A stretch of 64,000 nt of DNA from Nocardioides exalbidus (GCF_900105585.1 NZ_FNRT01000002.1:2418001-2482000); one strand, 5' to 3'. Numbered from the stretch's first letter, positions 30,126 to 39,742 are shown. Made by a program: numbers and translations. Notes: generated by a model from the sequence alone, not told the origin.

Positions 30126-31838
30126 ATGAGTCTCGCCAAGGCCCTCGACGCCGACCAGCGGGCTGACGCCCTCGAGCACCTCGCCGCTGGTGAGCTCGAC
30201 GTGCTCGTCGTGGGCGGCGGCATCGTCGGCGTGGGCGCGGCCCTCGACGCGGTCACCCGCGGCCTCAAGGTCGGGCTCGTCGAGCAGCGAGACCTCGCCT
30301 CGGGCACGTCCTCGCGCTCGTCCAAGCTCGTCCACGGCGGCCTGCGCTACCTCGAGATGTTCGACTTCGCGCTGGTCAAGGAGGCGCTGGAGGAGCGCGG
30401 CCTCCTCTACACGCGGCTCGCGCCCCACCTCGTCCGGCCCGTGCCGTTCCTCTACCCGCTCGAGCACGCGTGGGAGCGGCCCTACGTCGGTGCCGGGGTC
30501 GCGCTCTACGACGGCATGGCGATGACCGGCAAGTACGACATGGGCGTGCCGAAGCACAAGCACGTCTTCCGCAAGCAGCTCGCCCGCATGGCGCCGGACA
30601 TCCGGACCGAGAAGCTGCACGGCGCGATCCGCTACTACGACTGCCAGGTCGACGACGCGCGACTGGTGATGACCATCGCGCGCACGGCGGCCAACAACGG
30701 CGCGCACGTCGCGACGCGCACCAAGGTCACCGGCTTCCTGCGCGAGGGCGACCGGGTCGTCGGCGTCAGCGCCCGCGACCTCGAGGGCCAGCGCGACCTG
30801 GAGATCCGCGCCAAGGTCGTCATCAACGCCGCCGGCGTCTGGACCGACGAGGTGCAGGACCTCATCGGCGGCGAGGCGCAGCTCGACGTCGACGCCAGCA
30901 AGGGCATCCACATCGTCGTGCCGAAGGACCGGATCCGCTCGGAGTGCGGCTTCATCACCAAGACCGAGAAGTCCGTGCTCTTCGTGATCCCGTGGGACCA
31001 GTTCTGGATCATCGGCACGACCGACACCGCCTGGGACTACGACCTCGCCCACCCGGCGGCCAGCAAGACCGACATCGACTACCTCCTCGGCCACGTGAAC
31101 CGGCTCCTCAAGGACCCGCTCGACCACCGCGACGTCATCGGCGTCTGGGCGGGGCTGCGCCCGCTGCTCAAGCCGATGCGCAAGGAGGGCGAGATGGGGG
31201 AGACCACCAAGCTCTCCCGCGAGCACACGGTGGCCAACCCCGTGCCGGGGCTCGTGCTGGTCGCCGGCGGCAAGCTGACGACGTACCGCGTCATGGCGAG
31301 GGATGCCGTCGACCACGCCATCCGCGACTTCGACGCGACGCCCGCCTCGATCACCGACCGGGTGCCGCTGATGGGCGCGTGGGGCTTCGAGGCGCGCACC
31401 AACCAGCGGGTCGCGCTGAGCCGGTCGTCGGGCCTGGACATCGGCGTCGTCGACCACCTGCTCGGCCGCTACGGCGGGCTCGTCGACGAGGTGCTCGCGC
31501 TGATCGACGCGCGTCCCGACCTCGGCGAGCCGCTCGAGGGCGCGGAGCACTACCTGCGCGCGGAGGTGCTCTACGCGGTCACGCACGAGGGCGCCCGCCA
31601 CCTCGACGACGTCCTCGCCCGCCGCACGCGGGTCTCGATCGAGACCTTCGACCGCGGGATCACCGCCGCGCGGCCGGCCGCCGAGCTGATGGCCGGCGCC
31701 CTGGGCTGGAGCGACGCGCAGCTCGAGGACGAGGTCGACCACTACCTGCGCCGGGTCGAGGCCGAGCGGCAGAGCCAGCTCATGCCGACCGACCAGGAGG
31801 CCGACGAGGCCCGGGTCAAGGCTCCTGACATCGTCTGA
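30126..31838 (+). CDS. glpD: Glycerol-3-phosphate dehydrogenase, FAD-dependent
   Basis: A 570-residue membrane-associated flavoprotein oxidising sn-glycerol 3-phosphate to dihydroxyacetone phosphate and passing electrons to quinone. The FAD loop is VVGGGIVGVGAALDA; SSRSSKLVHGGLRYLE is the GlpD signature; GIHIVVPKD, TDTAWD and GGKLTTYR follow, then the C-terminal helical domain (ELMAGALGWSDAQ). No glpF or glpK is nearby. It starts 34 nt after guaB3 and may be co-transcribed with it. Confidence 0.95.
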   Translation: MSLAKALDADQRADALEHLAAGELDVLVVGGGIVGVGAALDAVTRGLKVGLVEQRDLASGTSSRSSKLVHGGLRYLEMFDFALVKEALEERGLLYTRLAPHLVRPVPFLYPLEHAWERPYVGAGVALYDGMAMTGKYDMGVPKHKHVFRKQLARMAPDIRTEKLHGAIRYYDCQVDDARLVMTIARTAANNGAHVATRTKVTGFLREGDRVVGVSARDLEGQRDLEIRAKVVINAAGVWTDEVQDLIGGEAQLDVDASKGIHIVVPKDRIRSECGFITKTEKSVLFVIPWDQFWIIGTTDTAWDYDLAHPAASKTDIDYLLGHVNRLLKDPLDHRDVIGVWAGLRPLLKPMRKEGEMGETTKLSREHTVANPVPGLVLVAGGKLTTYRVMARDAVDHAIRDFDATPASITDRVPLMGAWGFEARTNQRVALSRSSGLDIGVVDHLLGRYGGLVDEVLALIDARPDLGEPLEGAEHYLRAEVLYAVTHEGARHLDDVLARRTRVSIETFDRGITAARPAAELMAGALGWSDAQLEDEVDHYLRRVEAERQSQLMPTDQEADEARVKAPDIV

Positions 31839-31920
31839 ACCTCGGCTTTACACAATGGCGTGAAGTGTCAAATGCTGGGACGGAAGTGACCAACCGGTAG
31901 CAACGGCCGTCCCACCGACC

Positions 31921-31926
31921 TACGCT
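31921..31926 (+). promoter_or_regulatory. Predicted -10 of leaderless gabD2
   Basis: TACGCT followed by 6 nt and the ATG at 31933. Just upstream, TGGGACGG and CCGTCCCA could pair around a 23-nt loop. Confidence 0.4.
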
Positions 31927-31932
31927 GCAAGG

Positions 31933-33537
31933 ATGAGCGAGCAGACCCCCGCTGTGACCGGCCCCGCCGACCCCGAGCACGACGCCACGGCGACCTACGC
32001 CCTCGACCGGCAGTACGTCGCCTCCCTCACCCGCCGCGTGGTGAGCACGTCCGGCCAGACCCATGCCGTGTCGTCCCCGATCGGCGGCAGGCCGCTCGCG
32101 CACGTGCCCCAGTCGAGCCCGGCCGACGTGGCCGAGGCCTTCGCCCGCGCCCGCAAGGCGCAGGTGTCGTGGGCCGCCACGCCGATCGACCACCGCGCGG
32201 CCGTCCTGCTGCGCCTGCACGACCTGCTCCTCGACCGCCAGGACGAGCTCATCGACCTCGTCGTGTGGGAGTCGGGCAAGGCCCGCAAGGACGCCTACCT
32301 CGAGGTCGCCCACCTCGCCCTGACCGCGCGCTACTACGCGCGCACCGCCCACGAGCACCTCGACACCCGCCGGGTCGGCGGCATGTTCCCGGTGCTCACC
32401 CGCGCCGAGGTGGGCCGGGTGCCCAAGGGCGTCGTCGGGATCATCTCGCCCTGGAACTACCCCCTCACGATGGCGCTCTGCGACGGCCTGCCCGCCCTGC
32501 TCGCGGGCAACGCCGTCGTCGCCAAGCCCGACGCGCAGACCATGCTGACCGCGCTGCTCGCGGCCCAGCTGCTCGAGGAGGCCGGCTTCCCGGCCGAGCT
32601 CTGGCAGGTCGTCGCGGGGCCCGGGCCCGAGGTCGGCGGCGCCATCGTCGGCCAGGCCGACTACGTCTGCTTCACCGGCTCCACCGCCACCGGCCGCCTG
32701 ATCGCCCAGGGCTGCGCCGAGCGGCTCATCGGCTGCTCCCTCGAGCTCGGCGGCAAGAACCCGATGCTGGTCCTGCGCGACGCCGACGTGCACCGCGCGG
32801 CGGAGGGTGCCACGCGTGCGGTCTTCTCCAACGCCGGCCAGCTCTGCGTCTCGATGGAGCGGCTCTTCGTCGCCGACCAGGTCTACGACCGGTTCGTCGA
32901 CGCCTTCGTCGCCCGCACCGAGGCGATGACGCTGGGTGCCAGCCAGGACTGGTCGGTCGACATGGGCTCGCTGATCTCCCAGGCCCAGCTCGACACCGTG
33001 ACCGCCCACGTCGACGACGCCGTCGCCAAGGGCGCGCGCGTCCTCACCGGGGGCAGGGCGCGGCCCGACCTCGGACCCTTCGTCTACGAGCCGACGATCC
33101 TCGAGGGCGTCTCGGCCGACATGACCTGCTTCGGCCTCGAGACCTTCGGCCCGGTCGTGTCGCTCTACCGCTTCCACAGCGAGGACGAGGCGGTCGAGCG
33201 GGCCAACGACGGGCACTACGGGCTCAACGCCTCGGTCTACACCCGCGACACCACCCGTGGTCGGGCCATCGCGCACCGGATCAAGTGCGGCACGGTCAAC
33301 GTCAACGAGGCCTACGGCGCGACCTTCGGCTCCCTCGGCGCCCCGATGGGCGGCATGCGGGAGTCCGGCATGGGTCGCCGCCAGGGAGCGGAAGGCATCC
33401 ACCGCTACACGGAGGTGCAGTCGGTCGCGACGCAGCGGCTGGTGCCGATCGCGCCGATGTTCGGGATGTCTGAGGAGACCAACGCCAAGGTGCTGACCGC
33501 CTCGCTGCGCCTGCTCAACAAGCTCGGTCGGGCATGA
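31933..33537 (+). CDS. gabD2: Succinate-semialdehyde dehydrogenase (GabD2 type)
   Basis: A 534-residue aldehyde dehydrogenase oxidising succinic semialdehyde to succinate, with NADP+ inferred from the family. The substrate channel and active site are intact: GIISPWNYP, FTGSTATGR, catalytic Glu271 in LELGGKNP and Cys305 in AGQLCVSMERLF. The length and the C-terminal tail after VQSVATQRLVPI match actinobacterial GabD2. It overlaps the next gene by 4 nt (ATGA), so it is translationally coupled to the GMC oxidoreductase. Confidence 0.92.
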   Translation: MSEQTPAVTGPADPEHDATATYALDRQYVASLTRRVVSTSGQTHAVSSPIGGRPLAHVPQSSPADVAEAFARARKAQVSWAATPIDHRAAVLLRLHDLLLDRQDELIDLVVWESGKARKDAYLEVAHLALTARYYARTAHEHLDTRRVGGMFPVLTRAEVGRVPKGVVGIISPWNYPLTMALCDGLPALLAGNAVVAKPDAQTMLTALLAAQLLEEAGFPAELWQVVAGPGPEVGGAIVGQADYVCFTGSTATGRLIAQGCAERLIGCSLELGGKNPMLVLRDADVHRAAEGATRAVFSNAGQLCVSMERLFVADQVYDRFVDAFVARTEAMTLGASQDWSVDMGSLISQAQLDTVTAHVDDAVAKGARVLTGGRARPDLGPFVYEPTILEGVSADMTCFGLETFGPVVSLYRFHSEDEAVERANDGHYGLNASVYTRDTTRGRAIAHRIKCGTVNVNEAYGATFGSLGAPMGGMRESGMGRRQGAEGIHRYTEVQSVATQRLVPIAPMFGMSEETNAKVLTASLRLLNKLGRA

Positions 33538-35258
33538 GCCCCACCCACTACGACGTCCTCGTCATCGGGTCCGGCTTCGGCGGCTCGGTCACCGCGCTGC
33601 GGCTGACCGAGAAGGGCTACCGGGTCGGGGTTCTCGAGGCCGGTGCACGGTTCGAGGACGACGACTTCCCGGCGACGTCGTTCGACGCGAAGCGCTTCCT
33701 CTTCGCGCCGTCGATGGGGATGTACGGCATCCAGCGCATCGACATGGTCAAGGACTGCCTGATCCTCGCCGGGGCCGGTGTCGGCGGTGGCTCGCTCGTC
33801 TACGCCAACACGCTCTACGAGCCGACCGACGCGTTCTTCAAGGACCCGTCGTGGGCGCACATCACCGACTGGAAGTCGGAGCTGTGGCCCTACTACGACC
33901 AGGCCAAGCGGATGCTCGGGGTCGTGGAGAACCCGCGCCACACGCCGTCGGACGAGGTGATGAAGCGCGTCGCCGACGACATGGGGGTGGGCCACACCTT
34001 CCGGCACACCCCGGTCGGCGTCTTCTTCGGCGGCCCCGACGCGCAGGCGGGGGAGCGGGTCGCGGACCCCTTCTTCGGCGGCGCCGGACCGGCGCGCAAC
34101 GCCTGCCTCAACTGCGGCGAGTGCATGACCGGGTGCCGCCACAACGCGAAGAACACCCTCGTGAAGAACTACCTGCACCTCGCCGAGCAGGCCGGGGCGG
34201 TGGTCCACCCGCTGACCACCGTGACGCGCGTCCGCCCGCGTGCGGCCGGCGGCTACGAGGTCACGACCCGCTGGACGAAGGCCAAGCTGTCGCGCCTGTC
34301 GCGGAAGCAGTCGGCGACCAAGGTCTTCACCGCCGACCAGGTCGTCTTCTCCGCGGCCGCGCTCGGCACCCAGAAGCTGCTCCACCAGCTCAAGGGCGAG
34401 GGCGACCTGCCGCGGATCAGCGAGCGACTGGGCATGCTGACCCGCACGAACTCCGAGGCGATCCTCGGGGCGCTCGCCCCCTCGACCAGCGAGACCGACT
34501 ACACCGAGGGCGTCGCGATCACGTCGTCGTGGCACCCCGACGACGTCACCCACATCGAGCCGGTGCGCTACGGCAAGGGCTCCAACGTGATGGCGCTGAT
34601 GCAGACCGTGCTCGCCGACGAGACGCCCGGCCGGTCGCGGGTCCGCACCTGGTTGCGCGAGCTGTGGGCGCAACGGCGCACGGCCCTCGACCTCTACGAC
34701 TTCAAGCACTGGTCCGAGCGGACCGTCGTCGCGCTGGTGATGCAGACGCTCGACAATTCGATCACGACCAACGGCGTCAAGGGTCGCTTCGGCTGGCGGA
34801 TGACCAGCGTGCAGGGCCACGGCCGGCCCAACCCGACCTACATCCCGGTGGCCTATGAGGCCGTGCGCCGGATGGCCGACGTGATGGGTGGTACGCCCGG
34901 GGGCAACGTCGGCGAGCCCTTCAACCGACCGCTGACCGCCCACTTCATCGGCGGCTGCACGATCGGCGACTCGCCCGAGACCGGCGTGGTCGACCCCTGG
35001 CAGCGGCTCTTCGGGCACGAGGGGCTGCACGTCGTCGACGGCTCGGCCGTCTCGGCCAACCTCGGCGTCAACCCCTCGCTCACGATCACCGCCCAGGCCG
35101 AGCGCGCCATGGCCTTCTGGCCCAACAAGGGCGAGGCCGACCCGCGACCCGCGCTGGGATCGGCCTACGTCCAGCTGGAGCCCGTCGAGCCGAAGAACCC
35201 GGTCGTCCCCGACGCGGCGCCCGGAGCGCTGCGGCTGCCCATCGTCGGCGTCAGCTGA
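33534..35258 (+). CDS. ChoD-like GMC-family FAD oxidoreductase with CxxCxxCxxxC motif
   Basis: A 574-residue flavoprotein. The FAD loop is VIGSGFGGSVTALRL, with a GAGVGGGSLVYAN motif and the C-terminal active-site region FIGGCTIG ... HVVDGSAVSANLGVNPSLTI. This matches the putative cholesterol oxidase ChoD (Rv3409c), which also sits next to guaB3 in mycobacteria. It contains CLNCGECMTGC (Cys191, 194, 197, 201), a pattern that could hold a 4Fe-4S cluster or zinc and is not part of classical secreted cholesterol oxidases. There is no signal peptide, so it is cytoplasmic. The substrate is uncertain. Confidence 0.88.
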   Translation: MSPTHYDVLVIGSGFGGSVTALRLTEKGYRVGVLEAGARFEDDDFPATSFDAKRFLFAPSMGMYGIQRIDMVKDCLILAGAGVGGGSLVYANTLYEPTDAFFKDPSWAHITDWKSELWPYYDQAKRMLGVVENPRHTPSDEVMKRVADDMGVGHTFRHTPVGVFFGGPDAQAGERVADPFFGGAGPARNACLNCGECMTGCRHNAKNTLVKNYLHLAEQAGAVVHPLTTVTRVRPRAAGGYEVTTRWTKAKLSRLSRKQSATKVFTADQVVFSAAALGTQKLLHQLKGEGDLPRISERLGMLTRTNSEAILGALAPSTSETDYTEGVAITSSWHPDDVTHIEPVRYGKGSNVMALMQTVLADETPGRSRVRTWLRELWAQRRTALDLYDFKHWSERTVVALVMQTLDNSITTNGVKGRFGWRMTSVQGHGRPNPTYIPVAYEAVRRMADVMGGTPGGNVGEPFNRPLTAHFIGGCTIGDSPETGVVDPWQRLFGHEGLHVVDGSAVSANLGVNPSLTITAQAERAMAFWPNKGEADPRPALGSAYVQLEPVEPKNPVVPDAAPGALRLPIVGVS

Positions 35259-35399
35259 CGGCGAAGAATCATCCGAACGGGCCATAACGGACCTCCGGAG
35301 GCTTCGTTGGGCCGGGTGAGGGGTCCGGCAGTCATGCTCCCTCCCAAGGGCCGGGCCCCTGTTCTCGGCACGCTGCTCAGCAGCTCGCTGGGATGTGAA

Positions 35400-35444
35400 G
35401 TCCCAGGGCCCGATCACCCTCCCTCCCCGATCGGGCCCTGGGAC
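35400..35444 (+). terminator. Strong hairpin between choD-like gene and guaA
   Basis: A perfect 16-bp stem (TCCCAGGGCCCGATC / GATCGGGCCCTGGGA plus one outer G-C pair) with a 13-nt pyrimidine-rich loop. It ends 22 nt before the guaA -10 box and isolates guaA from upstream transcription. Confidence 0.8.
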
Positions 35445-35466
35445 GATTTCACGGGATGACCGTCGA

Positions 35467-35472
35467 TAGACT
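35467..35472 (+). promoter_or_regulatory. Predicted -10 of leaderless guaA
   Basis: TAGACT followed by 6 nt and the GTG at 35479. Confidence 0.55.
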
Positions 35473-35478
35473 TCGCCC

Positions 35479-37056
35479 GTGACGCAGCCTGCAGAGCACG
35501 ACCTGGTCCTCGTCGTCGACTTCGGGGCGCAGTACGCCCAGCTCATCGCGCGGCGCGTCCGCGAGGCGCGTGTCTACTCCGAGATCGTGCCGCACACGAT
35601 GCCCGTCGAGGACATGCTGGCGCGCAACCCGAAGGCGATCATCCTGTCCGGCGGCCCCTCCAGCGTGTACGCCGACGGTGCCCCCGGCATCGACACGGCC
35701 GTCTTCACGGCCGGGGTGCCGGTGTTCGGCATGTGCTACGGGTTCCAGCTGATGGCGGCGGGCCTCGGCGGCGAGGTCGCGCAGACCGGCGCCCGGGAGT
35801 ACGGCCGGACGCCCGTCACCGTCTCCGAGCCGGGCACGCTCCTCGAGGGCATCCCCGCCGAGCACAAGGTGTGGATGTCGCACGGTGACTCCGTCGCCCA
35901 GGCGCCCGCGGGCTTCACCGTCCTCGCCTCCACCGCCGACACCCCGGTCGCGGCGTTCGAGGACGTCGCCCGCGGCCTGGCCGGCGTGCAGTGGCACCCC
36001 GAGGTGCTGCACTCCGAGCACGGCCAGAAGGTGCTCGAGCACTTCCTCCACCAGATCGCCGGCTGCCGCCAGACCTGGACGATGCTCAACATCGCCGAGG
36101 AGCAGATCGAGCGGGTCCGCGAGCAGATCGGCGACTCCGGCATCGCGATCTGCGGCCTGTCCGGCGGCGTCGACTCCGCGGTCGCGGCGGCCATCGTGCA
36201 GCGCGCCATCGGAGACCGGCTCCACTGCGTGTTCGTCGACCACGGCCTGCTCCGCGAGGGTGAGGCCGAGCAGGTCGAGCGCGACTTCGTCGCCGCCACC
36301 GGCGTGAACCTCCACGTCTACGACGCCCGCGAGACGTTCCTCGCCGCGCTCGCCGGGGTCACCGACCCGGAGGAGAAGCGCAAGATCATCGGCCGCGAGT
36401 TCATCCGCGCCTTCGAGGCCGCCGAGGCCACCGTGCTCGGCGAGGCCGCCGAGCAGGGCGACAAGGTCGGCTTCCTCGTGCAGGGCACGCTCTACCCCGA
36501 CGTGGTCGAGTCCGGCGGCGGTGCCGGCACCTCCAACATCAAGTCCCACCACAACGTCGGCGGCCTGCCCGAGGACCTCGAGTTCGCGCTGGTCGAGCCG
36601 CTCCGCACCCTCTTCAAGGACGAGGTCCGCCTCGTCGGCGAGCAGCTCGGCCTGCCCGCCGAGATGGTGTGGCGCCAGCCCTTCCCGGGCCCCGGACTGG
36701 GCATCCGGATCATCGGCGAGGTCACCGCCGACCGCCTCGACATCCTCCGCCGCGCCGACGCGATCGCCCGCCAGGAGCTCACCCGCGCCGGCCTCGACCG
36801 CGACATCTGGCAGATGCCCGTCGTGCTCCTCGCCGACGTCCGCTCGGTGGGCGTCCAGGGCGACGGCCGCACCTACGGCCACCCCGTCGTGATCCGCCCG
36901 GTCACCTCCGAGGACGCGATGACCGCCGACTGGGCCCGGCTGCCCTACGAGGTCATGGAGCGGATCTCCACCCGGATCACCAACGAGGTCGAGGAGATCA
37001 ACCGGGTCACCCTCGACATCACCTCCAAGCCCCCGGGCACGATCGAGTGGGAGTGA
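35479..37056 (+). CDS. guaA: GMP synthase (glutamine-hydrolysing)
   Basis: A 525-residue bifunctional enzyme making GMP from XMP, ATP and glutamine. The class I amidotransferase domain (about 1-200) has Cys86 in GMCYGFQL and the His-Glu pair in GVQWHPEV. The ATP pyrophosphatase domain has the PP-loop [11 protein letters not shown], and the C-terminal dimerisation domain ends in [10 protein letters not shown], the XMP-binding tail. All catalytic elements are intact. It has its own leaderless-type promoter behind a strong terminator. Confidence 0.98.
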   Translation: MTQPAEHDLVLVVDFGAQYAQLIARRVREARVYSEIVPHTMPVEDMLARNPKAIILSGGPSSVYADGAPGIDTAVFTAGVPVFGMCYGFQLMAAGLGGEVAQTGAREYGRTPVTVSEPGTLLEGIPAEHKVWMSHGDSVAQAPAGFTVLASTADTPVAAFEDVARGLAGVQWHPEVLHSEHGQKVLEHFLHQIAGCRQTWTMLNIAEEQIERVREQIGDSGIAICGLSGGVDSAVAAAIVQRAIGDRLHCVFVDHGLLREGEAEQVERDFVAATGVNLHVYDARETFLAALAGVTDPEEKRKIIGREFIRAFEAAEATVLGEAAEQGDKVGFLVQGTLYPDVVESGGGAGTSNIKSHHNVGGLPEDLEFALVEPLRTLFKDEVRLVGEQLGLPAEMVWRQPFPGPGLGIRIIGEVTADRLDILRRADAIARQELTRAGLDRDIWQMPVVLLADVRSVGVQGDGRTYGHPVVIRPVTSEDAMTADWARLPYEVMERISTRITNEVEEINRVTLDITSKPPGTIEWE

Positions 37057-37083
37057 GCCACACGCTGGACCGGCGCCGGTGAG

Positions 37084-37434
37084 CTAGCGGGATCCGTCGT
37101 GGCAGGCCGCTGCGTCCATCGTGCGCGGGCAGCCGGAGAAGTCGGACCCGATGACCAGCCCGGCGACGAGGGTCGACACGAGCGCGAGCCCGAGGGTCGC
37201 AAGACCGAGCACCCCGCTGCGGCGGGAGGCGGCGTACACCCCGAGCGGCAGCGCGGCGACCAGTCCGGCGACGAGGAGCAGGACGCGCGTCGTGCCGGGA
37301 TCCGTGGAGACGCCGAAGCCGCCACCCGAGCAGCCGGAGACACCGCACATCACGAAGCCCGCAGCGAGGGTCGGGACGATCGCCAGCACGAGCCCGAGGG
37401 CCACGAGGAGCGCGACGACGCGGGGTGAGCCCAT
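37084..37434 (-). CDS. Small membrane protein of unknown function
   Basis: A 116-residue protein with three predicted TM segments (VVALLVALGLVLAIVPTLAA, VLLLVAGLVAALPLGVYAA, VLGLATLGLALVSTLVAGLV). Two Cys follow the first helix (FVMCGVSGCSGGG) and two lie in the C-terminal tail (SGCPRTMDAAACHDG); they could form disulfides on the outer face. No family recognised. It converges on guaA and is divergent from the VOC remnant. Confidence 0.65.
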   Translation of the reverse strand: MGSPRVVALLVALGLVLAIVPTLAAGFVMCGVSGCSGGGFGVSTDPGTTRVLLLVAGLVAALPLGVYAASRRSGVLGLATLGLALVSTLVAGLVIGSDFSGCPRTMDAAACHDGSR

Positions 37435-37456
37435 GTCGCCACCCTGCCACGGCGTC

Positions 37457-37462
37457 TAGGTT
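37457..37462 (+). promoter_or_regulatory. Predicted -10 retained by VOC remnant
   Basis: TAGGTT followed by 6 nt and the ATG at 37469. Confidence 0.4.
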
Positions 37463-37468
37463 GCTGGC

Positions 37469-37588
37469 ATGGCCCGGGCTCTGCACCACCTCGACCTGTG
37501 GGTCGACGACGTCGCGACCGCGGAGGGGGAGTGGGGGAACCTGGAGAACGGCGAGGGCTTCGAGGTCGAGGTCGTCGTGGAGGACTGA
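37469..37588 (+). pseudogene. Remnant of a glyoxalase/VOC-family gene with internal deletion
   Basis: A 39-residue open frame. Its first ~20 residues (ALHHLDLWVDDVATAEGEWG) look like the first strand and helix of a VOC protein, and the last part (LENGEGFEVEVVVED) like a VOC C-terminal strand. The ~80 residues expected between are missing, and the join is in frame. A leaderless-type promoter is still in place. Most likely a gene shrunken by an internal deletion. Family assignment rests on the short N-terminal resemblance. Confidence 0.55.
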
Positions 37589-37680
37589 TCGGCGCGGGAC
37601 CTCCGGAGGGGTGGTCGCGCGGAAAGCCGGGTGAGGTCTAGGTTGCGGGGTGGCCCCACACAAGTCCCTCGGGAGGTGAC

Positions 37681-39396
37681 ATGTCGTCCGACACCCTGAT
37701 CAACGCGTCCTGGCTGGACTACCTGCTGGTGGCGATCTACTTCGGCTTCGTCCTCGGCATCGGCGTGATGGCGAGACGACAGGTCTCCGACTCGATCGAC
37801 TTCTTCCTCTCCGGGCGCTCGCTCCCGGCGTGGGTCACCGGCCTGGCGTTCATCTCGGCCAACCTCGGCGCGGTCGAGATCATGGGGATGTCGGCCAACG
37901 GCGCCGAGATCGGCATGCCGACGGTCCAATACTTCTGGGTCGGTGCGGTGCCGGCGATGCTGTTCCTCGGCGTCGTGATGATGCCGTTCTACTACGGCTC
38001 GAAGGTCCGCTCCGTCCCCGAGTTCATGTTCCGGCGCTTCGGCACCGGCGCCCACCTGGTCAACGCGATCAGCTTCGCCGTGGCCCAGCTGCTCATCGCG
38101 GGCGTCAACCTCGCCCTGCTCGCCGGCATCGTCCACGCGCTGCTCGGCTGGCCGATCTGGATCGCCCTCGTCGTCGCCGGGGCCATCGTGCTGTCCTACA
38201 TCACCTTCGGTGGACTGAGCGCGGCGATCTACAACGAGGTGCTCCAGTTCTTCGTCATCGTCGCCTCGCTGCTGCCGCTGACCCTCATCGGCCTGCACCG
38301 CGTCGGCGGCTGGGACGGCCTCACCGACAAGATCACCGCGGCCGCGAGCAGCGCACCCGCGGACGCCGGGGTCGCCCCGGCGAGCCAGCAGCTGGAGTCC
38401 TGGCCCGGCCAGGCGCTCTCGGGCTTCGACTCGCCGCTGCTGTCGGTGATCGGCATCGTGTTCGGCCTCGGCTTCGTGCTGTCCTTCGGCTACTGGACGA
38501 CCAACTTCGTCGAGGTCCAGCGCGCGATGGCCTCCGACTCGATCTCGGCCGCCCGCAAGACGCCGATCATCGGTGCCTTCCCGAAGATGTTCATCCCGTT
38601 CATCGTGATCATCCCCGGCATGGTGTCGGCCGTCCTGGTCACCGAGATGATCGACCTGAAGAACGGCGGCTCGCCGGCGGGTGGTGCCTCCGGCGACGGC
38701 GTGGCCTACAACGACGCGCTCCTCCTGCTGATGCGCGACGTGCTGCCCAACGGCCTGCTCGGGCTGGCGATCGCCGGGCTGCTCGCCGCCTTCATGGCCG
38801 GCATGGCGGCCAACATCTCGGCGTTCAACACGGTCTTCTCCTACGACCTGTGGCAGCGCTACATCCGCAAGAACCACAGCGACGACTACTACCTCCGCAT
38901 CGGCCGCCTCGCGACGGTCGCGGCGACCGTGATCGCGATCTTCACCGCCCAGATCGCCATGGGCTACGACAACGTCATGAACTACCTGCAGACGTTGTTC
39001 GGGTTCTTCAACGCCCCGCTCTTCGCGACGTTCATCCTCGGCATGTTCTGGAAGCGGATGACCCCGACCGCCGGCTGGGTCGGTCTCGTCGCCGGCACCC
39101 TGTCGGCCATCGCGGTCGACCGGCTCGCGGCCGCCGGCGTGATCGACCTGCCCGGCCAGGGCGCGGCGTTCCTCGCCGCGTCGACGGCGTTCGTCGTCGA
39201 CATCGTGCTGAGCATCGTCGTCTCCCTCGTGACCAAGCCGAAGCCTGCCTCCGAGCTCAAGGGCCTCGTCTACTCCGAGACTCCCCGCGAGGACCGCACC
39301 GACCCGAACGAGGCGGCGATGCCGTGGTACCGGCGTACGGTCCCACTGGCGGGCATCGCACTCGTGATGGTCATCATCCTCAACGTCGCCTTCTGA
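37681..39396 (+). CDS. Sodium/solute symporter, SSS family (SglT-like)
   Basis: A 571-residue transporter with about 13-14 TM helices. IDFFLSGRSLPAWVTGLAFISANLG is the SSS N-terminal signature region; GFVLSFGYWTTNFVEVQRAMAS is the family's central motif; a large loop lies at about residues 215-245. The sugar-type GRSLPAW and AEIGMPTVQYFWVG elements suggest a galactose/xylose-type substrate, in line with the xylose genes next door. ATG after GGGAGG; a TAGGTT box at 37639 may be the -10. The next gene starts 17 nt later. Confidence 0.9.
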   Translation: MSSDTLINASWLDYLLVAIYFGFVLGIGVMARRQVSDSIDFFLSGRSLPAWVTGLAFISANLGAVEIMGMSANGAEIGMPTVQYFWVGAVPAMLFLGVVMMPFYYGSKVRSVPEFMFRRFGTGAHLVNAISFAVAQLLIAGVNLALLAGIVHALLGWPIWIALVVAGAIVLSYITFGGLSAAIYNEVLQFFVIVASLLPLTLIGLHRVGGWDGLTDKITAAASSAPADAGVAPASQQLESWPGQALSGFDSPLLSVIGIVFGLGFVLSFGYWTTNFVEVQRAMASDSISAARKTPIIGAFPKMFIPFIVIIPGMVSAVLVTEMIDLKNGGSPAGGASGDGVAYNDALLLLMRDVLPNGLLGLAIAGLLAAFMAGMAANISAFNTVFSYDLWQRYIRKNHSDDYYLRIGRLATVAATVIAIFTAQIAMGYDNVMNYLQTLFGFFNAPLFATFILGMFWKRMTPTAGWVGLVAGTLSAIAVDRLAAAGVIDLPGQGAAFLAASTAFVVDIVLSIVVSLVTKPKPASELKGLVYSETPREDRTDPNEAAMPWYRRTVPLAGIALVMVIILNVAF

Positions 39397-39412
39397 GAGA
39401 GGGGCAGCAGCC

Positions 39413-39742
39413 ATGTCCGACGACACCACCGGCACCACCGACGCCCCCGTCCCGGGGGAGAGCCACAAGGCGGGCGCGTTCGACGTCCGCAACATCATCG
39501 GCGCGCTCATGGGCGTCTACGGCGTGATCCTCGCGCTGGCCGGGCTGTTCGGCGACCAGGAGCTCGACAAGACGGGCGGGGTCAACGCCAACCTGTGGAC
39601 CGGCCTGGCCCTGATCGTCGTCTCGGTCTTCTTCATCGGCTGGGCGCGCCTCAAGCCCATCGTCGTGCCTGCCGAGGTGCACCGTCCCGACGACGACCCG
39701 ACGCGCCCCGCCCCGCAGCGCAAGCGGCCGCCGGTCCACTGA
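39413..39742 (+). CDS. Small two-helix membrane protein linked to the symporter
   Basis: A 109-residue protein with two TM helices (IIGALMGVYGVILALAGLF; LWTGLALIVVSVFFIGWARL) and hydrophilic ends, the last rich in Pro/Arg. It starts 17 nt after the symporter stop and has a ribosome binding site (GAGAGGGG). Probably an accessory subunit or stabiliser of the SSS transporter. No family recognised. Confidence 0.78.
   Translation: MSDDTTGTTDAPVPGESHKAGAFDVRNIIGALMGVYGVILALAGLFGDQELDKTGGVNANLWTGLALIVVSVFFIGWARLKPIVVPAEVHRPDDDPTRPAPQRKRPPVH

Noticed and set aside
31848..31872. AT-rich imperfect inverted repeat (TTTACAC ... GTGTCAAA) upstream of gabD2 as an operator
   Set aside because: The arms match only partly and need a gap; too weak to list as a site.
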